The notes below the pieces were generated by a model that was not told the origin of the DNA, searched no databases, and worked only from the letters and a program-made list of their open reading frames with translations. A stretch of DNA of 64,000 bases, from positions 18,308-82,307 of the forward strand of contig JBBSQD010000002.1 of NCBI GenBank assembly GCA_038258185.1. Reading direction: 5' to 3'. The position numbers and the translations under genes are program-made. This document shows positions 25,646 to 34,570 of the stretch, piece by piece; the first letter of the stretch is position 1; each line of letters opens with the position of its first letter. The stretch is from JAIOHN01 sp038258185 (GTDB taxonomy: Bacteria > Chloroflexota > Anaerolineae > Aggregatilineales > Phototrophicaceae).

Positions 25646-26098
25646 TTATTGGCCGGCAGGCACTTGTCTTTCTGCAGGCATGATCCCAAGCTGTTGTAGC
25701 ATCATAGGCGTATTCCACAAATGCCACAGATCTGTGGTTTTACCATCCACTATAGTCATGAAGTGCATGTGCGGGACAGATACTTTTCGCCCTGTAGCCG
25801 GTATCTGCCGCATGGGTCCCGCCTGTAAGTCACCCAAATGCGTTCCTGTCATGGTTGAGCGAAAAGCGACCAGTTCACCTTCTGCAACAATATCGTGAAT
25901 TTCAAAGTGCAGATCAGGAAACGCTGTACGCAGATTCACGATGGCATCTTTGAGATGCTTGATAAAGTCGGTTCCCAGCGCTTCCTGATGATCAACAGAA
26001 TCCGTATTGTGGTATTGATCAACCACTGTCAGGTCACCCTGCCCAAACCCGCACTCGATTACCTCACGAACAATGCGCTTATTTTCTTCAGTACTCAT
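25646..26098 (-). CDS. SnoaL-like ester cyclase family protein
   Basis: 150 residues, one alpha+beta barrel of the SnoaL/NTF2-like fold: N-terminal VREVIECGFGQGDL, VDHQEALG, FPDLHFEIHDIVAEGELVAFR, and a final DLWHLWNTPMMLQQLG. Catalytic Asp/His positions of polyketide cyclases are plausible in SVDHQ and LHFEIHD. The family is broad and the substrate unknown. It is divergent from a TetR regulator with a perfect palindromic operator overlapping its -10-like TACAAT; AAAGGAG precedes the start. Confidence 0.85.
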   Translation of the reverse strand: MSTEENKRIVREVIECGFGQGDLTVVDQYHNTDSVDHQEALGTDFIKHLKDAIVNLRTAFPDLHFEIHDIVAEGELVAFRSTMTGTHLGDLQAGPMRQIPATGRKVSVPHMHFMTIVDGKTTDLWHLWNTPMMLQQLGIMPAERQVPAGQ

Positions 26099-26114
26099 AG
26101 CAAAACTCCTTTTA

Positions 26115-26131
26115 TTGTAGTTACACTACAA
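26115..26131. promoter_or_regulatory. perfect palindromic operator between ester cyclase and TetR genes
   Basis: TTGTAGT-TAC-ACTACAA, seven-base arms with a three-base centre, in the 60-base divergent gap. It overlaps a TACAAT -10-like box for the ester cyclase gene (minus strand) and lies upstream of TATACT (26147-26152) for the TetR gene. Size and position are typical of a TetR-family site. Confidence 0.7.
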
Positions 26132-26158
26132 CGAATGAACTTATGATATACTCAAATC

Positions 26159-26764
26159 ATGAAAAATGTCAATGTTCACCTCACTCATCGTCAGCGTCAA
26201 GCGCTGGAAACACAGCGCATCATTCTCACAGCAGCACGCGATCTCTTCTTAGAACGTGGTTATGGGGGTACGACTATCGAGGCGATCAGCGATCAGGCTG
26301 GTGTATCGGTCAGCACGGTCTATACCATCTACAAAAATAAGCGCGGCATTCTCAGGGCAATCCGGGAAGAGTGGCATTTACAATCCGGACAGCGCGAGAT
26401 TTATCAACAGGCTATTGCAGAATCAGAGCCGAAACGTAAGTTACACTTGGCCGCATACGCTACTCGGCGCCAATGGGAAACAAGTCTGGACATGATGACC
26501 ATTTATCATGGCGCGGCGGCGACTGATGCCGAAGCCTCTGCCGAATTACAAACAGCGCTGGATGGCAGACGGAATGGAATGCGCAATTTCATTCAAAGTA
26601 TTGCCCCTGTTTTGCGAGCAAATCTGGATATGAATGAGGCTGTAGCGGTCTATCTCGCACTGACGCGGGTAGAAGTTTTTGCTGAACTGGTGGATATAGC
26701 GGGTTGGTCACCTGATCAGTATGAGCAATGGTTAGCCCAGACTCTGCAACAGCAATTACTATGA
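26159..26764 (+). CDS. TetR family transcriptional regulator (beside ester cyclase)
   Basis: 201 residues. N-terminal helix-turn-helix: LETQRIILTAARDLFLERGYGGTTIEAISDQAGVSVSTVYTIYKNKRGIL (about 16-65). The C-terminal helical domain should bind a small ligand. Divergent from the ester cyclase gene across the palindrome at 26115-26131, suggesting autoregulation and control of that gene. The start is an ATG directly after the AAATC of the control region, with little room for a ribosome site. Confidence 0.9.
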   Translation: MKNVNVHLTHRQRQALETQRIILTAARDLFLERGYGGTTIEAISDQAGVSVSTVYTIYKNKRGILRAIREEWHLQSGQREIYQQAIAESEPKRKLHLAAYATRRQWETSLDMMTIYHGAAATDAEASAELQTALDGRRNGMRNFIQSIAPVLRANLDMNEAVAVYLALTRVEVFAELVDIAGWSPDQYEQWLAQTLQQQLL

Positions 26765-26978
26765 ACAGCCTGCAAAAATAGACAAAACTTCAGACTTCAA
26801 CTAAAATCTGGACATTATCAGAATCCATAAAGGGTGCCTGTGTTCCTTGTCGTTGAAATTTAAATAAGGCTGGATGTGATCTTTGACTTCCAGAAAGTTG
26901 AGACTGGCTCTTAATGACGGCCATGCTCGCTGTTTTGCTTACCTGAATTTTAAACTTTCAAACAAGGACTAATACACG

Positions 26979-27536
26979 ATGTTTACACCCATCTTTACCG
27001 GGACGCTTCTTCGTTTGACCGCCCCGCAATCTGAAGACCAGGAAACTTTTGCCACCTGGACTCAGGACGACACCTACATGCGCTTCATGGATGATGACCC
27101 TATACGGCCTCTGTCACCAGCCAGTTTCAGCAGCTTCGGTGAGGCGGTAAAAGACAATGATTATTACTTCCATCTGCGCACCATTGATGACAACCAGCTC
27201 ATTGGCTTTGTTGTTTTGTTTAACCTGAAGTGGCGCAACCAAACGGCTGATCTCGCTATTGGCATCGGCCCAGAGGAGTATCGCGGCAAAGGTTACGGCT
27301 ATGATGCGCTTCAGCTCATCCTCAATTACGGCTTTTCGGAGCTGGCGCTGCGCCGCGTGAGTCTGACCGTAATGGATTACAACACGCGTGCCATTAAAGC
27401 CTATGAGCGCGTGGGCTTTCAGCGGGAGGGCGCGCAGCGTCAGGCAATCAATCGCAGCGGCGCCTATTATGATCTGCTGCTGTACGGCATCCTGCGCGAA
27501 GAATGGCAGGCGCTGCAACATCAGGAGCGGGCATAA
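26979..27536 (+). CDS. RimJ/RimL-type GNAT acetyltransferase
   Basis: 185 residues. N-terminal GTLLRLTAPQSEDQETFATW, then ADLAIGIGPEEYRGKGYGYDAL with the acetyl-CoA loop (about 91-112) and a C-terminal AIKAYERVGFQREGAQRQ signature. This is the family that acetylates ribosomal protein N-termini, aminoglycosides or small molecules; the substrate is not predictable here. Stands alone between two TetR genes; CAAGGACTAATACACG precedes the ATG. Confidence 0.88.
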   Translation: MFTPIFTGTLLRLTAPQSEDQETFATWTQDDTYMRFMDDDPIRPLSPASFSSFGEAVKDNDYYFHLRTIDDNQLIGFVVLFNLKWRNQTADLAIGIGPEEYRGKGYGYDALQLILNYGFSELALRRVSLTVMDYNTRAIKAYERVGFQREGAQRQAINRSGAYYDLLLYGILREEWQALQHQERA

Positions 27537-27651
27537 ACTGAGTTTAGACGGTGGGTTGGGTAACAGCAAACTCACTCAAGTCCATCCCACTATCTAACTC
27601 ATATCTCACCTTTTCCTCATTCAAGAATCGAAGCAAGTTATTATATACTAT

Positions 27652-27669
27652 TTCTACACAGGTATAGAA
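27652..27669 (+). promoter_or_regulatory. operator over the start region of the TetR gene at 27671
   Basis: TTCTACACAGGTATAGAA, an imperfect palindrome located just after a TATACT -10 box (27644-27649) and one base before the ATG. It matches the perfect palindrome at 28283-28300 in 15 of 18 positions, so both are probably bound by the same TetR protein (autoregulation here). Confidence 0.65.
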
Positions 27670-27670
27670 A

Positions 27671-28261
27671 ATGAAAAACAGAAATAACGCGACCTACCAA
27701 CGTATTCTTGATGCTTCAGAGCAGTTATTTTCTGAAAGAGGTTTCACAGCCATCACACTTCAGGATATCGCCCAGTCAGTCAATATGCGCCATGCTTCAC
27801 TCTATTACTATGCACCCAATGGGAAAGAGCAGCTGTATATAGAAGTGATGGGGCGGATGTTTAGGCGGCATGGAGAAGGGCTGACCAACGCGATTATCGA
27901 GGCAGGTGATGATTTTCGCCAGCAGGTTCATGCTATCGCTTATTGGTTTGCCACACATCCCCCTATTGATTTAGGAAGGATTGTTCGCTCAGATATGCCA
28001 GCAATTAACCCGGTGGAAGCGGAACGCCTGATTGATCTGAGCCTCGCTTCGCTTCGTGTTCCGATTGCCTCCGTGATTCGCAATGGGGTGCGAAAACAAG
28101 AAGTGAGTGTTGGCGATATTGATTTCGCGGCGATGGGACTGGTGGGTTTATTAGAGAGTGTCCATAACATCCCACAAAAATTTTTGCCGACTCGTGAAGC
28201 AAAGATTGAGGCTGCACTGGCTGCATCCGATATGCTTCTGGATGGTTGGCTGAGGCGTTAA
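27671..28261 (+). CDS. TetR family transcriptional regulator of YdeI-GNAT operon
   Basis: 196 residues. Helix-turn-helix: YQRILDASEQLFSERGFTAITLQDIAQSVNMRHASLYYYAPNGKEQLY (about 8-55), with ASLYYY as the recognition-helix signature. The C-terminal region is a helical ligand pocket. It lies 70 bases before the YdeI-like gene in the same direction; matching operators stand in front of both, which makes it a local repressor. Confidence 0.9.
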   Translation: MKNRNNATYQRILDASEQLFSERGFTAITLQDIAQSVNMRHASLYYYAPNGKEQLYIEVMGRMFRRHGEGLTNAIIEAGDDFRQQVHAIAYWFATHPPIDLGRIVRSDMPAINPVEAERLIDLSLASLRVPIASVIRNGVRKQEVSVGDIDFAAMGLVGLLESVHNIPQKFLPTREAKIEAALAASDMLLDGWLRR

Positions 28262-28271
28262 GGCGCTTTTT

Positions 28272-28301
28272 TTGAGTCATTATTCTACAAAGTTGTAGAA
28301 T
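28272..28301 (+). promoter_or_regulatory. promoter with perfect palindromic operator before YdeI-like gene
   Basis: TTGAGT (28272-28277) and TAGAAT (28296-28301) with an 18-base spacer. The palindrome TTCTACAA-AG-TTGTAGAA (28283-28300) fills the spacer and covers most of the -10 box, so a bound protein would block RNA polymerase. Confidence 0.72.
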
Positions 28302-28331
28302 TTATTACTTCAAAAACACAGGAGAGGCGTT

Positions 28332-28880
28332 ATGAAAATCACAGATACACTTTATGTTCATGATCGTAATCAATGGCGTGAGTGGCTCACTCAGCATCAT
28401 GCCACAGACAATGAAATCTGGCTTGTTTCCTATTCGAAAGCATCTGAGAAACCATCGATTCAATACTTACATGCCGTAGAAGAAGCGCTGTGTTTTGGCT
28501 GGATTGATGGAATCGCCAAAAAAATGGACGCTGAACGCACTGCCCAGCGTTTTACACCCCGAAGGTCAAAAAGTCACTGGACAGAATTAAACAAGGAACG
28601 CGCCCGTCGTTTGATCGCCAATGGATTAATGACTGCTGCAGGACAGGAGAAGTTGCCTGATTTATCTATTGGCTCTTTTCAGATTGCACCAGACATCCTC
28701 GCAACGCTACAGGAAGACCGAGACATTTGGGGAAACTTTGAGGCATTTCCGGATGTCTATAAACGTATTCGAATCGGTTACATCGAAGAGATGAGAGGGC
28801 GACCCGAATTTTTTCAGAAGCGATTAGATAATTTTCTAAAGAAAACCCGTGAAAACAAGTTGTTCGGAACGATGGAATAA
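28332..28880 (+). CDS. YdeI/OmdA family protein
   Basis: 182 residues. The signature block VEEALCFGWIDGIAKKMD (about 49-66) and RFTPRRSKSHWTELNKERARRLI (about 73-95) define the YdeI/OmpD-associated family, a small fold present in many bacteria and linked in Salmonella to resistance to cationic peptides and in Escherichia coli to stress. AGGAG precedes the ATG. First gene of a two-gene operon with a GNAT enzyme, under the palindromic operator. Confidence 0.88.
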   Translation: MKITDTLYVHDRNQWREWLTQHHATDNEIWLVSYSKASEKPSIQYLHAVEEALCFGWIDGIAKKMDAERTAQRFTPRRSKSHWTELNKERARRLIANGLMTAAGQEKLPDLSIGSFQIAPDILATLQEDRDIWGNFEAFPDVYKRIRIGYIEEMRGRPEFFQKRLDNFLKKTRENKLFGTME

Positions 28881-28896
28881 GAGTGAAGGAGTTAAA

Positions 28897-29571
28897 ATGA
28901 TTACTAAAACTGTATCTCAACAGCTTCACATTCGGCATGCCACGCGAGAGGATATTCCTTTTATCGCCTGGTGTAATTATGAGGCATCATCACCCGCACC
29001 GGATTTCTGTTATTGGGACCCACTGCTGGCAGAATTGAACACGGAAACAATGGCATTTATTGAAGCTGTGTTCCGGGCAGAGGCACTGGCGTGGGGTAAT
29101 GCAGAAGATTTTCTCATTATTGAAGAGAATGGCAAGCCGGTTGCTGGCGCGTCTGGTTTTGAGATGGGCAATCAGGACTATCGCCCACTGCGGCTTGACC
29201 GGCTGCCTGCAGTAGCCAAATCACTGGGTTGGACTGGCCAAATGCTCGAACAATTTCGGCAGGGTTATGGGGCTGTGTGGATTGATCCGCTGGATACCAC
29301 TCTCGCACCGTCTGCACCGTGGATAATCGAATGTATGGCGGTTGTGCCGCAGTCACGGGGCCAGGGTATAGCAAAACATTTGATGCAAGCATTGCTTGAA
29401 GAAGGTCGCCAACAGGGCTTCACCCAAGCTGGCATTTCAGTCACTATAGGTAATGAAGCCGCCCGCCGTGTTTATGAAGGTGTTGGCTTCCAGATGTATG
29501 TCACCTATGGAGCAGAATATTTTGACCATGCCTTTCCCGGCACAATCAAATATCGGATGAAAATCGCTTAA
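28897..29571 (+). CDS. GNAT N-acetyltransferase in YdeI operon
   Basis: 224 residues from the ATG at 28897, preceded by AAGGAG; an earlier in-frame ATG at 28849 overlaps the upstream gene and has no site. IECMAVVPQSRGQGIAKHLMQAL (about 146-168) is the acetyl-CoA-binding motif, with AARRVYEGVGFQMY following. An extended N-terminal half (FCYWDPLLAELNTE, ASGFEMGNQDYRPL) distinguishes it from small GNATs. Substrate unknown. Follows the YdeI-like gene by 16 bases. Confidence 0.87.
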   Translation: MITKTVSQQLHIRHATREDIPFIAWCNYEASSPAPDFCYWDPLLAELNTETMAFIEAVFRAEALAWGNAEDFLIIEENGKPVAGASGFEMGNQDYRPLRLDRLPAVAKSLGWTGQMLEQFRQGYGAVWIDPLDTTLAPSAPWIIECMAVVPQSRGQGIAKHLMQALLEEGRQQGFTQAGISVTIGNEAARRVYEGVGFQMYVTYGAEYFDHAFPGTIKYRMKIA

Positions 29572-29634
29572 AAAAGCGTTACATCCTGGTTAACCAGCCA
29601 TTAATATAGGGCATTACCTCACAGAAGAGTAAAG

Positions 29635-29665
29635 CCGGGTAGGTAACACACTTATCCGGCATTTC
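29635..29665 (+). terminator. possible terminator hairpin after YdeI-GNAT operon
   Basis: Arms GCCGGGTA (29635-29642) and TATCCGGC (29654-29661) pair with one G-T wobble; the following ATTTCTGC is only mildly T-rich. It stands 63 bases downstream of the GNAT gene. Confidence 0.35.
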
Positions 29666-29763
29666 TGCTCATTTCCTCACCTACCTGACACATACCTAAG
29701 TCGGGATTTTTAATAAAGGCTGGCCGGGGTAAACTCGGTCATCCCTCTCCGATGTTAATTGGC

Positions 29764-30744
29764 TTAATCCGACAGACCTTTGTCGCCATTGTACAAGTCA
29801 GGCAGGCTATTGAGGAAGTCGATAATCACCGGCCACGCCTGATCTCGATGCGTGACATAAAACGGGTGATTGGCCTCATCCCCCACAATCACCAGATGGA
29901 CATGGGGCAAATTCTCAGCCGCATAATAGGCCTGTTCCAGCGGGATCGTATCATCGGCCTCACCATGAATCACGAGTGTGGGGGTTTGAATACTGCGCAT
30001 GTCATAGGATGAGGGTGCGCCAAAAACCTGCACATCGTTGGCATAACCATCTTTTGCAAGGCTGGATGGGAAGAAATGCCACATGAGGTCGGTGAACATT
30101 TTATGGCCGTAGGCGTCATCATAAATACGCCGCTTCAGATCACGATTAAAAAGCCATAGCAGCGACAGGCCATAGACAATCCCGCAAATCAGCAACCACA
30201 TGGCAATATCAAAGCGGCGCAGACTGACAAACAGGCTGCTAAGGCGCGATAATTCCAGCATGGTGACGTCGAGTTTGTGCGTTACGGCACTCATCAGAAT
30301 GAGGCCAGAACAACGGTCAGGGTGGTCGCAGGCAAAGCACAACGAAGATGGCCCACCACCGGAAATCGCAATGACGGGGGCATTGGGGATATTTAACGCT
30401 TCCAGCAGCGCCGCATGAGCATCCCCCTGTGCAACATCTGTCGCGCCGGTGCGCAAAGGGGTGCGGCCATAACCGGGGCGCGAGAAGGCAATAATCTTAA
30501 AATCGCGGTGCAGGGGACGGGTCGAGATAATGCCGTGACCATAATGGCCGAGAACGCCATGACTCACCAATACGGGTGGCCCGTCCCCGACAATCGCGTA
30601 TTCCACCGGGCCACAGCGCGTGTGGATAATATCGCTGCCCGCCCGCAAATCTTCCAGCGCAGCTTTGCGGGTCTTACGATAGCGTCCCCAACCATAACTG
30701 GCCAACAGTCCCCCTGCCAGCGCACATTTCAGCCAGCCTTTCAC
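29764..30744 (-). CDS. alpha/beta hydrolase
   Basis: 326 residues if the GTG at 30744 is used; it lies two bases after the stop of the upstream SDR gene. An ATG at 30849 would overlap that gene by about 100 bases and give an unlikely basic N-terminus. After one N-terminal hydrophobic segment the fold shows VSHGVLGHYGHG (oxyanion loop), RPGYGRTPL, the nucleophile elbow AISGGGPSS, and VIHGEADDTIP with NHPFYVTH supplying Asp and His. The elbow serine is in a GGG context rather than classic GxSxG. Substrate unknown; likely an esterase or lactonase. Confidence 0.82.
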   Translation of the reverse strand: MKGWLKCALAGGLLASYGWGRYRKTRKAALEDLRAGSDIIHTRCGPVEYAIVGDGPPVLVSHGVLGHYGHGIISTRPLHRDFKIIAFSRPGYGRTPLRTGATDVAQGDAHAALLEALNIPNAPVIAISGGGPSSLCFACDHPDRCSGLILMSAVTHKLDVTMLELSRLSSLFVSLRRFDIAMWLLICGIVYGLSLLWLFNRDLKRRIYDDAYGHKMFTDLMWHFFPSSLAKDGYANDVQVFGAPSSYDMRSIQTPTLVIHGEADDTIPLEQAYYAAENLPHVHLVIVGDEANHPFYVTHRDQAWPVIIDFLNSLPDLYNGDKGLSD

Positions 30745-30746
30745 CG

Positions 30747-31445
30747 TCAGGAACGCCCGTAGACGGGAAGGCTGTCTCCGCTGACCGCGCTGGAAGCGTC
30801 CGAAACCAGAAAGGCAATCGCGCTGGCGATCTGCTCTGGCTTCACCCATTTATCGAAGTCAGCATCCGGCATGGATTGGCGGTTGGCCGGGGTATCAATC
30901 GTGCCGGGGATAACACCGTTTACACGAATATGGTGATCAAGCATTTCAGCGGCCATACTCTCGATCACGCGCTGGGCCGCCGCTTTACTGGCGCTGTAAG
31001 CTGACTGATTTTTGTTGCCTTTCAGCGCGGGTTTTGCCAGCACCACCACCATACGTCCCTGTACATTATTTTCCAGCATGTAACGCCCAACCGTGCCGCA
31101 GGCAATATAGACCGAACGCGCATTAAGCGTCATCATCTTGTCCCAGATATTCAGGTCCACTTCATGGACGGCCACGCCGGATGCGAAGCCGCCGACGGTG
31201 TTTATAAAAATATCAATCTGGCCGAAATGCTCTACGGCCTGTTCAACGGCGGACTGCATACTGTCCGCGTTTGTGACATCGGTTTGGATAGTGATCTGGG
31301 TGGGGGTTTTCTCGACATCAGCCGGGTGATGTTCCAGCAACGCCAGTTTCGCCCCAGCAGCCTGAAAATGATCCACGATCCCCTGCCCCAGCGCGCCATT
31401 CGCCCCGCTGATCATCACCACTTTACCGTCAAATTCACTTGCCAT
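30747..31445 (-). CDS. short-chain dehydrogenase/reductase (SDR)
   Basis: 232 residues. NAD(P)-binding motif ISGANGALGQGI (about 12-23), NxxG region INTVGGFASG, and catalytic YSASKAAAQRV with Ser/Tyr/Lys. The C-terminal VNGVIPGTIDTPANRQSMP is typical of the classical SDR group. AGGAGAGG stands just before the ATG. It forms a two-gene unit with the alpha/beta hydrolase. Substrate unknown. Confidence 0.92.
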   Translation of the reverse strand: MASEFDGKVVMISGANGALGQGIVDHFQAAGAKLALLEHHPADVEKTPTQITIQTDVTNADSMQSAVEQAVEHFGQIDIFINTVGGFASGVAVHEVDLNIWDKMMTLNARSVYIACGTVGRYMLENNVQGRMVVVLAKPALKGNKNQSAYSASKAAAQRVIESMAAEMLDHHIRVNGVIPGTIDTPANRQSMPDADFDKWVKPEQIASAIAFLVSDASSAVSGDSLPVYGRS

Positions 31446-31510
31446 CTTTACCTCTCCTGGGTTGTATCCGTAAATAAAACTGATGATCGCTGCAATAGAT
31501 TACTTACGGA

Positions 31511-34500
31511 TTAAGAGCCTGTCCGTACAATTTCGACGGTGATCTCCGCGCTGGCCTGATTGCCCACCTGATCATAAGCGATTGCCTGAAATGTCTCGCG
31601 GCCTACCTGTGAGATATCCCAGTCAAAGCCATAAGGCCATTCGCGGTCGGTGCCGATCAACTGGTCACCATAATAAAAATCGACGTGATCAATCGCCAGA
31701 TTATCCAGCACCTCAGCCGTGAGCTGAATAGCACGCTCATTGGGCCAGCGGTAAATTTTACCCGGTTCACCCGCGTTGAGGGTCAGCGTGGGCGGGGTGT
31801 TATCCACACGCACCTGAAGCACATCACTTTCGATGCTGTTGTCCTGCATCACGACATTCAGGCGGATGTTGTACAGGCCATTCAGGCCGGTCGTGTCCCA
31901 TGAACCCAGGCTGGTGCCATCAAACACGTTCTGCTGATCGGTAATCTGCACCCATTCCTGCGGCTGCAAGCCCTCACCAAAGGCCAACTGATAAAACTGC
32001 ATGGTGCTGGTGTCCATTGTGCCGCGGATATCGACCACGCCGCCAATATAGGCAAAAGGCGCGGGCTGCAAAATAGATGCCGCGCCGAGCGCATCAGGGC
32101 GGCTGACGGTATCAACCTGCGTGGGTGGCAACGGCTGATTATTGGCCTGCCACCAGTCCAGCGCATCACTCGGCGGGACAAAGTAGACTCGCGAGCTGCG
32201 CAACCCTTCCGGCGTATTCACCGTTGAAAGCTGGCCGGTCTGGCTGTTGATCTCAAACGCCTGCCAGTAGGTATCGGGCTGTGAGGGCTGGAAACCCAAG
32301 CCACCGATAAAAATCTCAGTGCGTACCGGGCAGACTCCGTTGGGCAGCAGGCCGGAACGCTCACACACCTGACCATCCACAATCGCGGCGGGGCGCTCCC
32401 ATTCATCTACGGGAAGCGCGTCGCGTTCATGACTGTAGCGGCTTAAAGCCTGCCACAACGCGGCTGATCCCTGTAAGCCAAAATTATCCAACGACATGGG
32501 ATTCAAATCCTGGCGATCAAGGTGTACCGCAGTCACTAATTGCGGCGTATAGCCCACCGTCCAGGCATCGCGATCATCCCCGGTGAGGCCATTGACCACT
32601 GCCGCAGGCCGGGAAATATCAAATGCCGCGGTCACATCCGTACCCAACACGCGTGACCGTGCCGACTGGTCGGACAGAATATCGTTAATGAGATAACCGA
32701 CTTCGGGCGGATAAACGAAATTACAGACCGCAGCAGCCACAGCACAATCCGGCTCATAGGTATCGCCGCTGTATTCCCACAGTAATTCGCCGGTGCTGTC
32801 TTCAATCTTCAGCACTGCGACCGGATCACGCACACGGAAATTCCGTGCGACGGGTTCCGTCGGCACACCGCGCATTTCGCCCATCGACGATAAAACCGAA
32901 TAGGAATAGGCAATATCCAGCACAGAGACGTTACCGCCTCGTTCCAGCAGCGATAAATCGTAACGACTGCTGACATCGAGTGTATTTAAGCCTAACTGGT
33001 GCGCTCTCAGCAGGATATTATCCAGACGCTGACGGTTGGCGATCTGTACCGCTGGAGGCAGCAGACCCGACGCCATCGCTTCGCGCAGATTCAACGGGCC
33101 ACGGAAACGCCCGTCAGGGTTTTGCGGCGTGTAAATCAGACCTTCGACCGCGCCGGGGAAGGGATTGGGAATATCCAGCACCATCTCCGCGGCGGTGCGG
33201 CCACCCCGGAGGAAGCCTTCAAAATAGACAAACGGCTGCAAAACCGGCCCCGGCTGATAATCCACCGCTGATGCAGGCCCGACCATCGATTTGATCTCAC
33301 CTGTGTTGACATCCAACACCACCAACGAACCCTCATCCGGCGGAGCGTTCAAAATCAACCCACGCTCTACCGGCAGATAAGTCGCGGCGGTGCAGGCTTC
33401 GCCATCGAGTGTCGTTTCAGAAACGGTTTCACCTTTCAGACGCGCCAGTTGGGTGCGCAGTAAGCATTCGCTCTGATAATACAGATCGAGATCGAGAGTG
33501 GTCGTGATGCGCAAGCCACCGCGCGAAACCAGCCGCGCGCCATCCCGCCCCAGCGAATTCAGAATCTCGACCGCCTGCCGTCGCGCATACACCGCAAAAT
33601 CCGGCGCGACCTGCGGCAATTGTCCACCGGTGATCTGAATAGGTGTCAGTGTGCTTACGCCCAGGTCGTATTCAGATGCGGTAATCGCTCCGGTTTGCAG
33701 CAGCAAGCGCAGCGCATCATCCTGACGACCACGGGCGGCGACTTCGTTATCCAGCGGGTTGTATTGCGGCGCTGGCGGGATCGCCGCCAGCAGAGCGGCT
33801 TCATCCAGGCTGAGGTCACGCGCCAGTTTACCCAGATAAACCTGCGCTGCCGCCTCTATGCCATAGACTTCATTGCCATAATAATTGGTGTTCAGATGCC
33901 ATTCAAGAATTTCGCGCGGGCTATAACGCTGGTTCACGGCTGTCACCAGCGAGATTTCGCGTTCACGATCATTGACCGTGGGAATTTCGGCAGGTGGAGC
34001 CAGCACATTGCGTACCAGCCGCCCGGTTATAGATGCGTCGGGCAAGAGTGGCCCGGTCAGCACGTTATTCCATAACTTTACAAATGTCTGGAACATGCCG
34101 GGAGGGTTGGCTGTCAGAAAATCATCATCTTCCATCAGCAGCGTCGCGTCGATCAGATAAGGCGGCAGCGAATCGAGCGTGATCCATTCGCGTTCATCTC
34201 CCAGCGGGTCCTGCACAACATACAGTAAAGTCTCAGCATCGCGGTCATACAATTCAGTTGGGCCGGTAATCGGGTCGAGATAAATCGTATCCTGCGGTTG
34301 CGGGAGAATATTGGTATTGCGCCAATACATCCCTGCTGCGCCACCTGCGGTAATCGCCGTCGGCAGAATAATCAGAATCAGGAAAGCACTTATCAGGGCG
34401 ATGAGCCACAAATTCAGGCGTTTACGGGCTGCGGCGCGGCGAGCTTCCCGCCGACGATGACGTTGAATGATTTTTGTCGCTGAGGCCAAGCGTGATACCC

Positions 34501-34546
34501 TGCATGCTAATCCACTGTACCCACCGATTATAACACTATCGACCAA
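31511..34546 (-). CDS. class A penicillin-binding protein with inactive transpeptidase domain
   Basis: Up to 1011 residues; the true start may be a TTG nearer residue 21, after an AGGG. A basic N-terminus and one membrane span (about 45-70) precede a GT51 peptidoglycan glycosyltransferase domain: Glu139 in MEDDDF, SITGRLVRN, and REREISLVTAV followed by PREILEWHLNTNYYG. The transpeptidase domain keeps its outline (GSLVVLDVNTGEIKSMVG, RDAWTVGYTP) but all three motifs are gone: SxxK reads PVLQ (434-437), SxN reads GLL (494-496) and KTG reads VNG (651-653). A C-terminal Ig-like domain (about 920-1009) follows. It can polymerise glycan strands at most; a scaffold role is possible. Confidence 0.88.
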   Translation of the reverse strand: MVDSVIIGGYSGLACRVSRLASATKIIQRHRRREARRAAARKRLNLWLIALISAFLILIILPTAITAGGAAGMYWRNTNILPQPQDTIYLDPITGPTELYDRDAETLLYVVQDPLGDEREWITLDSLPPYLIDATLLMEDDDFLTANPPGMFQTFVKLWNNVLTGPLLPDASITGRLVRNVLAPPAEIPTVNDREREISLVTAVNQRYSPREILEWHLNTNYYGNEVYGIEAAAQVYLGKLARDLSLDEAALLAAIPPAPQYNPLDNEVAARGRQDDALRLLLQTGAITASEYDLGVSTLTPIQITGGQLPQVAPDFAVYARRQAVEILNSLGRDGARLVSRGGLRITTTLDLDLYYQSECLLRTQLARLKGETVSETTLDGEACTAATYLPVERGLILNAPPDEGSLVVLDVNTGEIKSMVGPASAVDYQPGPVLQPFVYFEGFLRGGRTAAEMVLDIPNPFPGAVEGLIYTPQNPDGRFRGPLNLREAMASGLLPPAVQIANRQRLDNILLRAHQLGLNTLDVSSRYDLSLLERGGNVSVLDIAYSYSVLSSMGEMRGVPTEPVARNFRVRDPVAVLKIEDSTGELLWEYSGDTYEPDCAVAAAVCNFVYPPEVGYLINDILSDQSARSRVLGTDVTAAFDISRPAAVVNGLTGDDRDAWTVGYTPQLVTAVHLDRQDLNPMSLDNFGLQGSAALWQALSRYSHERDALPVDEWERPAAIVDGQVCERSGLLPNGVCPVRTEIFIGGLGFQPSQPDTYWQAFEINSQTGQLSTVNTPEGLRSSRVYFVPPSDALDWWQANNQPLPPTQVDTVSRPDALGAASILQPAPFAYIGGVVDIRGTMDTSTMQFYQLAFGEGLQPQEWVQITDQQNVFDGTSLGSWDTTGLNGLYNIRLNVVMQDNSIESDVLQVRVDNTPPTLTLNAGEPGKIYRWPNERAIQLTAEVLDNLAIDHVDFYYGDQLIGTDREWPYGFDWDISQVGRETFQAIAYDQVGNQASAEITVEIVRTGS

Positions 34547-34570
34547 AACACGAATCCGCTGTTTAACCTG

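Noticed and set aside
19362..28261. Defence or genomic island between three TetR genes
   Set aside because: No integrase, transposase, tRNA or change in sequence character marks edges; the genes are ordinary metabolism and export functions.
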